A DNA stretch of 25,531 nucleotides from a virus: the IMG/VR virus record IMGVR_UViG_3300007038_000010, positions 1 to 25,531 of that record. The stretch is one strand, 5' to 3'. The position numbers were made by a program, and so were the translations under genes. Each line of letters opens with the position of its first letter. Position 1 is the first letter of the stretch. Below, in pieces: positions 6,434-13,045 of the stretch. The notes beneath the pieces are model-generated. The model saw only the letters and a program-made list of their open reading frames with translations, searched no databases and was not told where the DNA came from.

Positions 6434-8011
6434 ATGAGGTATCTAAACGACAGACCGTTTCTGTCAGGCCGTGCTGTCAGCTCCCAAAGGCTGATAACGG
6501 AGGAGTACCCTATAGAGCTTGATCCTGCTCGGTACAAAGGTGCCTGGGTGGTTACGGAGAGCGGAACTATGCACTATTCAACCGGAGAAGAATGGCTCGC
6601 TTCGGGCCCGCCTCGCGTCGAGGTTATGATACCGCCCTGGGCTTCTGTGCCAGAGGGCTGGTTCCGTACCGGTCTATCTTTGCCTTCTCCGCTGGGCAAT
6701 CGCGAACTCGTTACCAACAAGTTCGATTTCAACTACGTTCAGCAGAAGATGGTAGGCAGGTACCAACCTGCCTTGGGCAAAATGTGGACTACCTACGATA
6801 GGTCTGTCCAGGTCACTTCGCCGGGGGATCTGATAGGGTCTGTAGAAGACCTCACAGGGCTTGGTCACAAGGCTGAGCAGGTCGTTTCAGCTGACCGCCC
6901 ATTATACGACGAATACCCTGTTGGCCATTCAATGGAAGGCAAGCCCTACTTCGACTTCTCTGCTCTGGGCGACATGTTCGATATCCAGCTGAGTCAGTCT
7001 TACTCGGGAACCCTGGTGGTAGCCATGGAGCACGGGATATACGACGTGGGCTACTCTTCTACCGGGGCAGTAGGATTTGGTTACGGAGGCACAGATCCTG
7101 TCTACGAGGTCTTTTTCTTCGATGAGGCCCTAAGCGTAACGGAGCTCCAAGGGTTCAAAGACTTCCTCGAGTCTGATTCTGGCCACGTGAAAGACAACTT
7201 CGCTGCTAAGACTGACTGGTCTAACACATTCAAGAACATGGATTACATCACTTCGGCACCGGACGTCGATATGTCTAGTGCAGATAGTGTGGGTGGCCTT
7301 TTTGAAGGGTGCAGTTCGCTCCAAAGCGTCCCGCAGTACGACTGGACAAACGTAACATCAGCCGATTCCACTTTCGCTAACTGCGGCAATATGGCGCCTA
7401 TGCCGGCCATTGATATGCCGAACTGCTCTCTAATACGTGATGGATGGCAGAACTGTACCGGCTTGCAGTCTTTCCCACAGATTGATCTGTCATCAGTTAC
7501 ATATGGTAAAGGCGCATTCTATAATTGCGGGTTCACGTCTTTTCCGGCCATAAACATGCCGCTTAACAGTAACTTCGTGAACATGTGGAGTCAGTGCTCC
7601 AACATGCAGATTTTTGACGCCGGCGATATGTCTTCTGGTGAAGACTTTCAGGGCGCTTGGAATGGCTGCTCCGCCCTCACTGAGTTTCCTGCTTTCGTGT
7701 TTCCTTCTTCGGCTACCAGGTTCTACTACACCTGGAACGGCTGCACACTCATGCAAACCTTTCCGGCGGGTGCATTCGACAACGTCAACGCCACTGAGTT
7801 CACCAACGCCTTCACGGATTGCGGCTTGAACCAGCAGAGTGTGGACAACATCCTGGTCTCTATCAATAACGCAGCGCAAGCCAACGGGCTCACAGGTGGT
7901 ACCTTGAATATCGACGGTGGCACTTCCGCTGCTCCGAGTACGACGGGCGAGAGCGCCATAGATAATCTGAGAGCTGCTGGCTGGACAGTAACGGTTAACG
8001 GAGGCTACTGA
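6434..8011 (+). CDS. BspA-type leucine-rich-repeat tail protein with LamG-like segment
   Basis: This 525-aa protein has three visible parts. Residues 1-97 carry the module shared with the upstream 99-aa protein. Residues about 110-245 resemble a shortened concanavalin/laminin-G-like domain (an AEQVVSADRPLYDE segment, GKPYFDFSALGD, and a closing EVFFFDEALSVTELQGF). Residues about 245-470 are BspA-like leucine-rich repeats of about 22-24 residues with the pattern F-x-N/G-C-x-x-L-x-x-x-P-x-x-D (for example FANCGNMAPMPAIDMPN and WQNCTGLQSFPQIDLSS). The C-terminus (GGTLNIDGGTSAAPS, then LRAAGWTVTVNGGY) matches the usual closing segment of phage BspA-like proteins. Such proteins are expected on the virion surface and may bind host glycans or proteins; binding here is inferred. 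It is coupled to the next gene by TGATG. Confidence 0.8.
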   Translation: MRYLNDRPFLSGRAVSSQRLITEEYPIELDPARYKGAWVVTESGTMHYSTGEEWLASGPPRVEVMIPPWASVPEGWFRTGLSLPSPLGNRELVTNKFDFNYVQQKMVGRYQPALGKMWTTYDRSVQVTSPGDLIGSVEDLTGLGHKAEQVVSADRPLYDEYPVGHSMEGKPYFDFSALGDMFDIQLSQSYSGTLVVAMEHGIYDVGYSSTGAVGFGYGGTDPVYEVFFFDEALSVTELQGFKDFLESDSGHVKDNFAAKTDWSNTFKNMDYITSAPDVDMSSADSVGGLFEGCSSLQSVPQYDWTNVTSADSTFANCGNMAPMPAIDMPNCSLIRDGWQNCTGLQSFPQIDLSSVTYGKGAFYNCGFTSFPAINMPLNSNFVNMWSQCSNMQIFDAGDMSSGEDFQGAWNGCSALTEFPAFVFPSSATRFYYTWNGCTLMQTFPAGAFDNVNATEFTNAFTDCGLNQQSVDNILVSINNAAQANGLTGGTLNIDGGTSAAPSTTGESAIDNLRAAGWTVTVNGGY

Positions 8012-8385
8012 TGACCCTATTCCCTCATATTTTGGTCATAGCGGTCCCTAACCGCATGATGCCTCAAGCCAACCAGCTTGCCCTCGTTATGGGGGAGTCC
8101 AAGTACGATGATCAAACATTCAAAACGGCTTCTTGGGTCGCAAGTGATGGGACTCTAGTGAGCGTTCAGTCCACGAGGGTCAAAGAAGGCTACCTTGACC
8201 CTTTGGGTGCCTCAGCTCTTTCGGCTCCTGTACATTCCCCAGAAGTAAATCTAAGCGCTGCCGAAGAAGCCAGGTCCGTGGTTTCCATGTCGGGCCCGGC
8301 TCGGTACGGCGCAATCGTCTATATCGTGGATAAGGACTATGATACTGCCATGGCTGAGCTTGATGTGAGCGAGCTGGAGCTTTGA
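8011..8385 (+). CDS. Tail-module protein of unknown function
   Basis: This 124-aa protein starts at an ATG overlapping the stop of the LRR gene. It is mixed alpha/beta: a hydrophobic N-terminus (ILVIAVPN), a Trp/Thr-rich middle (TASWVASDGTLVSVQST), a Gly/Ala/Ser segment and a C-terminal AIVYIVDKDYD followed by an acidic tail. The hydrophobic N-terminus is too short and interrupted for a signal peptide or transmembrane helix. No family is recognised. It is directly followed by the heme-oxygenase-like gene, whose GGAG ribosome binding site lies inside its last codons, so the two are probably translated together. Confidence 0.65.
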   Translation: MTLFPHILVIAVPNRMMPQANQLALVMGESKYDDQTFKTASWVASDGTLVSVQSTRVKEGYLDPLGASALSAPVHSPEVNLSAAEEARSVVSMSGPARYGAIVYIVDKDYDTAMAELDVSELEL

Positions 8386-8387
8386 GT

Positions 8388-8909
8388 ATGGATCTAAGTC
8401 TCTACGATAGAACCAAAAGCGTTCACCACGACGCGGAAGAGCATCCATTCGGGAAGCGTATGGCGCATGGCGATATTACGCTTCCCGAATGGGCCGACTG
8501 GCTGGGTGCGATGCAGCAGGTCCATCTGTGGCTTGACCCGTTTCTGCCTCCTTTTCTGCAACGCGGCGGCACGTTGACTTTCGACCTTGCGCAAACTTTA
8601 CCAACTGAGCCTCGAGATGTATCAGCTTCTCACCATTTCATGGCAAGTATGCCTACTGGGCCTGTTAAAGTAGGTGGTGCTGCTTACGTCCTAACGGGGG
8701 CTCATCTGAGGGGCGGAGCAGTTATCCGTAAAAGGCTGATACCCAAAGGGTTTCCTTGTAACCACCTCAGGTTCCATGAACCTAAACTGGCCAACGACTG
8801 GATTGTAGCACTCAGAGAGGCTCCTTACCTGGAGCCTGGTGCTCATGCTGCTTTCGAGTCGATTATCGCCATAATGGACGAGATCGAAGGAAAAACAGCC
8901 GGAGTTTGA
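8388..8909 (+). CDS. Heme oxygenase-like protein
   Basis: This 173-aa helical protein resembles bacterial heme oxygenases, which cleave heme to biliverdin, CO and iron. Near the N-terminus, RTKSVHHDAEEHPFG (residues 8-22) matches the proximal-helix pattern T-K-x-V-H-x-x-A-E, placing His13 at the heme-ligand position. Residues 95-117 (VGGAAYVLTGAHLRGG, then AVIRKRL) match the distal-helix pattern Y-V-L-E-G-S-x-L-G-G-x-V-I, with Gly104, Gly109 and Gly110 placed as in the family. The C-terminal helices (HLRFHEPKLANDWIVAL and an AFESIIAIMDEIE end) also fit. The usual Glu before the distal glycine is Thr103, and the length is slightly below typical (about 180-200 aa). ATG 8388 is chosen because GGAG (8376-8379) lies 8 bases upstream. 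No biliverdin reductase or phytochrome gene is visible nearby. Activity is unproven; it could be a catalytically silent scaffold. Confidence 0.75.
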   Translation: MDLSLYDRTKSVHHDAEEHPFGKRMAHGDITLPEWADWLGAMQQVHLWLDPFLPPFLQRGGTLTFDLAQTLPTEPRDVSASHHFMASMPTGPVKVGGAAYVLTGAHLRGGAVIRKRLIPKGFPCNHLRFHEPKLANDWIVALREAPYLEPGAHAAFESIIAIMDEIEGKTAGV

Positions 8910-8910
8910 C

Positions 8911-9201
8911 ATGCCGAAGAATGCTATCGTGGATATCCCGCCCAGCCAATGGGTAGAGCTCACAGACAACGACGTCACGAGCATCACGTTCCAGAACAAG
9001 GGGTATTCACAGGACTACCACAACATCTTCATCGCCGTTACAGGCGGTGCAACGCCCACATCTCTGGATGGAACGCTCGAGTACCCCCCGAAATACGGCG
9101 AACGTAACGTATCGCTTTCCGACCTTTTCCCAGGTGGGGCTGGTTCGAGGGTATTTGCGTACTCTCAGCATGCTACCAAAATTTTTGTAAGCCATGCGTG
9201 A
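8911..9201 (+). CDS. Small beta-rich virion protein
   Basis: This 96-aa protein starts MPKNAIVDIPPSQWVELTDN and ends SQHATKIFVSHA. The layout (a leading W-x-x-L-T-D-x-D-V, a Gly-rich middle, a DLFPGG segment and a closing Arg-Val-Phe-Ala-Tyr-Ser) is the pattern of short structural proteins common in tail modules of marine and soil podoviruses. It is mostly beta strand, with no membrane segment or signal. GGAG at 8901-8904 lies 6 bases upstream of the ATG. Its last codons overlap the start of the next gene by 8 bases. A decoration or spike-base role is inferred. Confidence 0.65.
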   Translation: MPKNAIVDIPPSQWVELTDNDVTSITFQNKGYSQDYHNIFIAVTGGATPTSLDGTLEYPPKYGERNVSLSDLFPGGAGSRVFAYSQHATKIFVSHA

Positions 9202-9547
9202 TCACGCCAAGGAGACTGAGTTGTTGGATAAGGAGACGACTACCACCTTGCTTGAGCAAGGTGGTATTTGGACAGGGATCATAGCGGGGTTAACCGGTCT
9301 TATAGGCTGGCGCATTGGTGCTGCCAAAGACTCCGTGGTGCTCCAGTATCATGGCAAGCAGATCAATGAGATCGAAAAGCAGCTCAGCGCCCTGTCGAAG
9401 TCACAGACAGACAGCGATCGTGAAACAGCGACTGCTCTAGCTAAGCTCAACGTCACGCTGGAGTCCATGTCGTCCATCATGACAAAGCTGGAGAAACGTT
9501 TGAGCGATGTCGAGCACGACCCTCCCAGGAGACCGAGCGATGACTGA
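9194..9547 (+). CDS. Membrane-anchored coiled-coil protein, probable lysis accessory
   Basis: This 117-aa protein has one predicted transmembrane helix at residues about 24-43 (GIWTGIIAGLTGLIGWRIGA) and a long heptad-like coiled coil after it (QINEIEKQLSALSKSQ, then an ALAKLNVTLESMSSIM stretch). It immediately precedes the endolysin (overlap of 8 bases) and the holin, so it is probably a holin-like, pinholin-regulating or spanin-like lysis protein; no lipobox is visible. The ATG at 9194 lacks a good Shine-Dalgarno, whereas AAGGAG (9209-9214) sits 6 and 9 bases before in-frame TTG codons at 9221 and 9224. A shorter form lacking the first 9-10 charged residues is possible. Confidence 0.65.
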   Translation: MRDHAKETELLDKETTTTLLEQGGIWTGIIAGLTGLIGWRIGAAKDSVVLQYHGKQINEIEKQLSALSKSQTDSDRETATALAKLNVTLESMSSIMTKLEKRLSDVEHDPPRRPSDD

Positions 9548-10163
9548 AACCGTTCGTGAAATCGCTCAGAACATCGTTCGCCGAGAAGGCGGCTTCGTGA
9601 ATGACCCCGACGATCCGGGCGGGGCGACCAAACACGGCGTGACCATTGGCACCATGCGTCGGCTTGGGATCGACCTCAATGATGACGGCGATGTGGACGT
9701 GGACGACGTGCGCAGAGTCGATGAAGACCTGGCTGTTGATCTATTCCTCAAACACTATTACTTCGAACCCGGCATAGATGAACTTCCGAACGAAGACATG
9801 CGTCTTCGTGCCAGTGTATTTGACATGCAGGTCAATGCTGGCTCCAACGCAGTCAAGATCCTCCAAAGACTGGTAACGCGGATGGGCTACAAAACCTCCG
9901 TGGACGGTATTATCGGCCCCAAGACCCTGAAAGCAGTCAAAATGGCTGCCAGGGATGCGCCTGATCACATCACTGATGCCTATGGTGTCGCGCGGCGTAA
10001 CTACTATTTCCGGCTGGCCGATAAGCGTCCCAAGCTGCGAAAATTTGCACGCACCCGCGCTGGTGGCAAAGGCGGGTGGATCAAACGGGCCGAAGAGTTC
10101 ATCTCGCAGCGCTTCCATATGAGTGACGAAGAGTTCCAACGGAGAGTGGCGAAATGGGGTTGA
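9540..10163 (+). CDS. Endolysin: GH108 lysozyme with peptidoglycan-binding domain
   Basis: This 207-aa protein is a phage endolysin that cleaves peptidoglycan during lysis. Residues about 1-90 form a glycoside hydrolase family 108 domain, with the signature REGGFVNDPDDPGGATKHG (15-33) in which Glu16 is the predicted catalytic acid. Residues about 95-185 match the associated peptidoglycan-binding type 3 domain (FDMQVNAGSN, DGIIGPKTLKAV, then KLRKFARTRAGG and GWIKRAEEF). An acidic LNDDGDVDVDDVRR segment (46-59) looks like an insertion with a possible metal-binding loop. No signal peptide is present, so release depends on the holin downstream. AGGAG (9527-9531) lies 8 bases upstream of ATG. Genes on either side overlap it by 8-10 bases. 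Confidence 0.92.
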   Translation: MTETVREIAQNIVRREGGFVNDPDDPGGATKHGVTIGTMRRLGIDLNDDGDVDVDDVRRVDEDLAVDLFLKHYYFEPGIDELPNEDMRLRASVFDMQVNAGSNAVKILQRLVTRMGYKTSVDGIIGPKTLKAVKMAARDAPDHITDAYGVARRNYYFRLADKRPKLRKFARTRAGGKGGWIKRAEEFISQRFHMSDEEFQRRVAKWG

Positions 10164-10732
10164 TAGGAAACATATTAGGCGCTCTTTTTGGCAGCGGTCG
10201 TAACGTCGTCAAAGAAACTGCTGAGGTATTCACGACCAACGCAGAGGCGGCTGACCAGCGGTCTGCACATTTACAGGCTGCCGCGCTAAGACAGATGGAA
10301 AATGAGTTTGGCACGGGTCATGGCTGGTTCCATCGGGTCGTGAATGCGCTCAACCGCCTGCCCAGGCCGCTTATGGCTTTCAGTGTTATGGGTCTTCTGG
10401 GATCCGCAATGATCGCCCCTGAATGGTTCGCGGCTCGCATGCAGGGGCTAGCTTTGGTGCCACAGCCTTTGTGGACCTTCCTCGGGCTGATCGCTACTTT
10501 CTACTTCGGCGGTCGAGAAATGTACAAAAGCCGTGTCAGCAAAATGGCGAAGGAAGCGGCACGGATAACTGCGCAAACTCCGCAGGTACTAGAGAACATT
10601 CGCAAACTGGAGTCGATGCGTGCTGACAGCCCTGGTGCAGCGGATCCTGGCCCAGATGCCGAAGTAAATTTGGCTGCTCTAGAGGAGCATGAAAACCAAG
10701 CGCTCGCCGAATGGAGATCCAGGCGTAGCTGA
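10154..10732 (+). CDS. Holin of the GTA three-transmembrane family
   Basis: This 192-aa protein matches the GTA_holin_3TM family, named from gene transfer agent release. The diagnostic core RVVNALNRLPRPLMAF, then MIAPEWFAARMQGLALVPQP and TFYFGGRE is present at residues 61-122. Predicted hydrophobic segments are an N-terminal amphipathic helix (1-13), TM at about 72-89 and TM at about 103-120, followed by a charged cytoplasmic tail of about 70 residues that is longer than usual. It would form the membrane lesions that let the endolysin out. The ATG lies inside the last codons of the endolysin gene, with GGAG upstream. It ends 5 bases before the convergent terminase gene, with no terminator between them. 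Confidence 0.88.
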   Translation: MGLIGNILGALFGSGRNVVKETAEVFTTNAEAADQRSAHLQAAALRQMENEFGTGHGWFHRVVNALNRLPRPLMAFSVMGLLGSAMIAPEWFAARMQGLALVPQPLWTFLGLIATFYFGGREMYKSRVSKMAKEAARITAQTPQVLENIRKLESMRADSPGAADPGPDAEVNLAALEEHENQALAEWRSRRS

Positions 10733-10737
10733 CCTGA

Positions 10738-12135
10738 TCACGTCCAGGCTCTAGGTGACGGGTGCTTTCTGCTGTGCACCATGTGCTTTCTGCGCTCTTG
10801 CTTTAGCAGACGCCTGCTAACGAAGTTGGTCTGGTGTGCTAATGCTGCGTACTGCATAGCATCATGGATATGGCTGTAGTCGTTCTTATCCGGTAGCGGT
10901 GTCAGCTCACCGTCTTTCCTCTTTTTGTACATGTATCCTCTCATGAACCCTTCTATGAGCGTGGGGCACCCTTCTTTGGAGATAAGCATGTCTGCGGTTT
11001 GCCCGTTGTTTTGAAGCAGGCGTTTTTCTACGGCTTCGATCCTCTTCATGGGGTCGTTAGTGGGTGCGGGCATTGCTTCAAGACCCGCTTGTTTGATTAT
11101 GCTGAATGCACTTGCTTCGGTGTACTGGTCTTTACCCATACCCGCTGGGTCACCCATTACAAACACTTTGTACGATGGATAGTTTTCGTTCAGGAATGGT
11201 ATAAGCTTTTCGTGCAGGAAAGTATGTAGCCCCATATCGGCGCTGTTTACTTCGTGCAAGCAAAGCAGCCTGCCTTTTATGTCTTGCTGAGTGATGATAG
11301 CACACGGGGTCCTTCCAAAGTCCATACCTAGAACAATCGGGAGCATAGGTGTAGGCTTTAGAGTATCATAGACGTGGTGGTCTCTTCGAAACACGGCTTT
11401 GTAGACCGCTTGTCCAAATTGGTCTTCGCCGAACTGAGAATGGACATGTACCTTGATCCACTCATCGCTTTGGCCTTCTGTCAGGCGTTCGTAATAGTCT
11501 TCAGGCAAAAACTCCCGGTTCTCCGCATCCGGGTCGAGTCCGCCTGGCTGGTGGAAAAAGTCCCAATCGTCAGGCTTTTTCAGTACTAGATTTTCGTGGT
11601 AGGGGCTTCCTTGTGACCACGGGTTGGAGATCATGAGCAGGGCTTGCCAAGTAGGTTTCACCCTCGCCATGGACGGGTATCTGCCAATACGCCCCAGAAC
11701 CGATGCAACTACGTTATAGGGCACCTCACGGCATTCTTCGATCATCGCAGAGGTAATGTTCAGGGACAGAAGCTTACGCTGGTCCTCGGGCCTCTCAAGC
11801 GGCATGAGAAGCCAGTCCGACTCAATGTATGTCCCATCACCCAGAGGGAATCGGAACTCCATTGTCTGTGTAGAGACTTTGTGCTCGAAATAGTCTCCGA
11901 AGTACTGCTTGGCGTCTGACAAAACGGTCTCGCGCAGCTGAGCAGCCGTGTTACGCACAATGACGAACCGAGTTGGCCTGATACCTCGGCTATCCGGTTC
12001 TTGTTGTACCATACGTCTGAAAAGCTCCATCTGGCCGCCCATCGACTTGCCAGAGCCAAGAGGTCCAATAATGGCCTTAACCAAGGCATCGGACTTCATG
12101 AATTGAGCGATTGTTTTTGAAGGTTTGTATATCAC
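10738..12135 (-). CDS. terL: Terminase large subunit (DNA packaging ATPase/nuclease)
   Basis: This 465-aa protein is the packaging motor. The ATPase domain shows Walker A GPLGSGKS (residues 24-31), Walker B AMIEECREVP (130-139, catalytic Glu133 or 134) and a coupling motif LLMISNPW (166-173). The RNase-H-like nuclease domain has Asp272 in GMDFGRTPCA, Asp329 in VFVMGDPAGMGKD, and Asp425 in HIHDAMQYAA. The start is GTG at 12135, read leftward, with GAGG 5 bases upstream and a GTGA overlap with the preceding gene. It is leftward, opposite to every other morphogenesis gene here, and converges with the holin gene with 5 bases between stops. The length is near the short end for large terminases but all motifs are present. 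Confidence 0.93.
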   Translation of the reverse strand: MIYKPSKTIAQFMKSDALVKAIIGPLGSGKSMGGQMELFRRMVQQEPDSRGIRPTRFVIVRNTAAQLRETVLSDAKQYFGDYFEHKVSTQTMEFRFPLGDGTYIESDWLLMPLERPEDQRKLLSLNITSAMIEECREVPYNVVASVLGRIGRYPSMARVKPTWQALLMISNPWSQGSPYHENLVLKKPDDWDFFHQPGGLDPDAENREFLPEDYYERLTEGQSDEWIKVHVHSQFGEDQFGQAVYKAVFRRDHHVYDTLKPTPMLPIVLGMDFGRTPCAIITQQDIKGRLLCLHEVNSADMGLHTFLHEKLIPFLNENYPSYKVFVMGDPAGMGKDQYTEASAFSIIKQAGLEAMPAPTNDPMKRIEAVEKRLLQNNGQTADMLISKEGCPTLIEGFMRGYMYKKRKDGELTPLPDKNDYSHIHDAMQYAALAHQTNFVSRRLLKQERRKHMVHSRKHPSPRAWT

Positions 12136-12485
12136 TGGTACCTCGGCTTCGAGATGCTGACTTCCGACAAGTCGAAAGAAGAGTAGAACTCTCCTTCTTC
12201 TTCATTCTCATGTCTGAATATCAAGAAAGATACGTCATCCACGTTTTCCGAATCCACGTAGGGAAGACTGTACAGAGTAGCCGAGTCATCTTCATCGGCA
12301 TATACTATATCGGTGTTGAGGATGGTGTGCACTACACCTACCAGGCTGTTTTCGTATTGAACCACGTCGCCGGGGGTGATCCTACTCTGGTATTGACGAA
12401 AAATCCACGTCCAGATGGAATTTAGGATCTTCATCTTTTCTGCTGGATCCAGATCCACTTCTTTCAGGGTGCTCGAGATCATCAT
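12132..12485 (-). CDS. Small protein between the terminase genes
   Basis: This is a probable 117-aa protein starting MMISSTLKEVDLD at 12485, chosen because GGAG lies 9 bases upstream; a longer reading frame to 12635 would lie wholly inside the small-terminase gene. The N-terminus is helical (AEKMKILNSIWTWIF). Residues about 33-110 look like a small beta barrel (ITPGDVVQYENSLVGVVHTI, DIVYADEDDSATLY, then VSFLIFRHE) of the kind that binds proteins or nucleic acids. It overlaps the end of the small-terminase gene by 104 bases in another frame, and its stop overlaps the large-terminase GTG. Unknown family. A third packaging component or a regulator of terminase assembly is inferred from position. 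Confidence 0.55.
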   Translation of the reverse strand: MMISSTLKEVDLDPAEKMKILNSIWTWIFRQYQSRITPGDVVQYENSLVGVVHTILNTDIVYADEDDSATLYSLPYVDSENVDDVSFLIFRHENEEEGEFYSSFDLSEVSISKPRYQ

Positions 12486-12996
12486 TGCTGGATGCTCCGA
12501 AAACCTCTTGAAGGTTTCCTCCGGCGTCTCCTCCCGGCAAAGGTTGTGCTTGCGGTTCGTGGTCAATAGTCTGTCCTCCGACGCTGATGGGCTCTTCTTG
12601 GGAGCCCAGGAAGATCTGGATTGCAGGTACTCCACCGCCTGTCGTACCTGCGTTTGCGGATTCGACTTTTGCTATATCTTTCAGTTCCTTAGCTGCTGCG
12701 ACCCGGGCTTGCGCGCTTTCTTTCCTGTTGGAAAGGATCTGGTAGAGGTCGAGTAGACCCTCTTCGAGAGCCAAGGCCGCTTTTGCTTGCAAACGCTTTT
12801 TCACGTTATCCATAGATTCCCAATCCTTTTTGGCTTGGCGAATCATATCTTGGAAATACGTGTTATTCAGAAGCCTCTCACCTTCGTCTTTGGAGAGGCC
12901 GTGCCTTTTGAAGACCTCTTCTGGCGACTGGAGCCCAGTAGCGAGATCGTTTGCCAGTGCTGCGGAGAAATCTTTTAGCTGGTGTAGCTCGTTCAT
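12382..12996 (-). CDS. terS: Terminase small subunit (putative)
   Basis: This 204-aa protein recognises phage DNA for packaging in the proposed role. The N-terminal region (residues about 5-60) has a helix-turn-helix-like pattern (FSAALANDLATGLQSPEEVFKRHGLS in part), and residues about 65-120 form a helical oligomerisation-like segment (KAALALEEGLLDLYQIL, then ARVAAAKELKDIAKVE). The C-terminus, from about residue 120, is Gly/Ser/Pro-rich and acidic and is probably flexible, ending DFSSIPE. This layout and the position just before the large subunit support the call. AAGGA lies 8 bases before the ATG. The gene is divergent from the portal with only 49 bases between starts. Confidence 0.75.
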   Translation of the reverse strand: MNELHQLKDFSAALANDLATGLQSPEEVFKRHGLSKDEGERLLNNTYFQDMIRQAKKDWESMDNVKKRLQAKAALALEEGLLDLYQILSNRKESAQARVAAAKELKDIAKVESANAGTTGGGVPAIQIFLGSQEEPISVGGQTIDHEPQAQPLPGGDAGGNLQEVFGASSNDDLEHPERSGSGSSRKDEDPKFHLDVDFSSIPE

Positions 12997-13045
12997 ATCC
13001 GCTATCCTTAGCTTAGAGTTTTCTCACTGATAACACAGGGACGGC
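12997..13045. promoter_or_regulatory. 49-bp divergent gap between small terminase and portal
   Basis: It contains the ribosome binding site of each divergent gene (AAGGA for the terminase, AGGGA for the portal) and a possible rightward GATAAC -10 box at 13029-13034 without a clear -35. Two promoters would have to overlap the coding regions, so the expression of one or both genes probably depends on promoters outside this gap. Confidence 0.3.
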
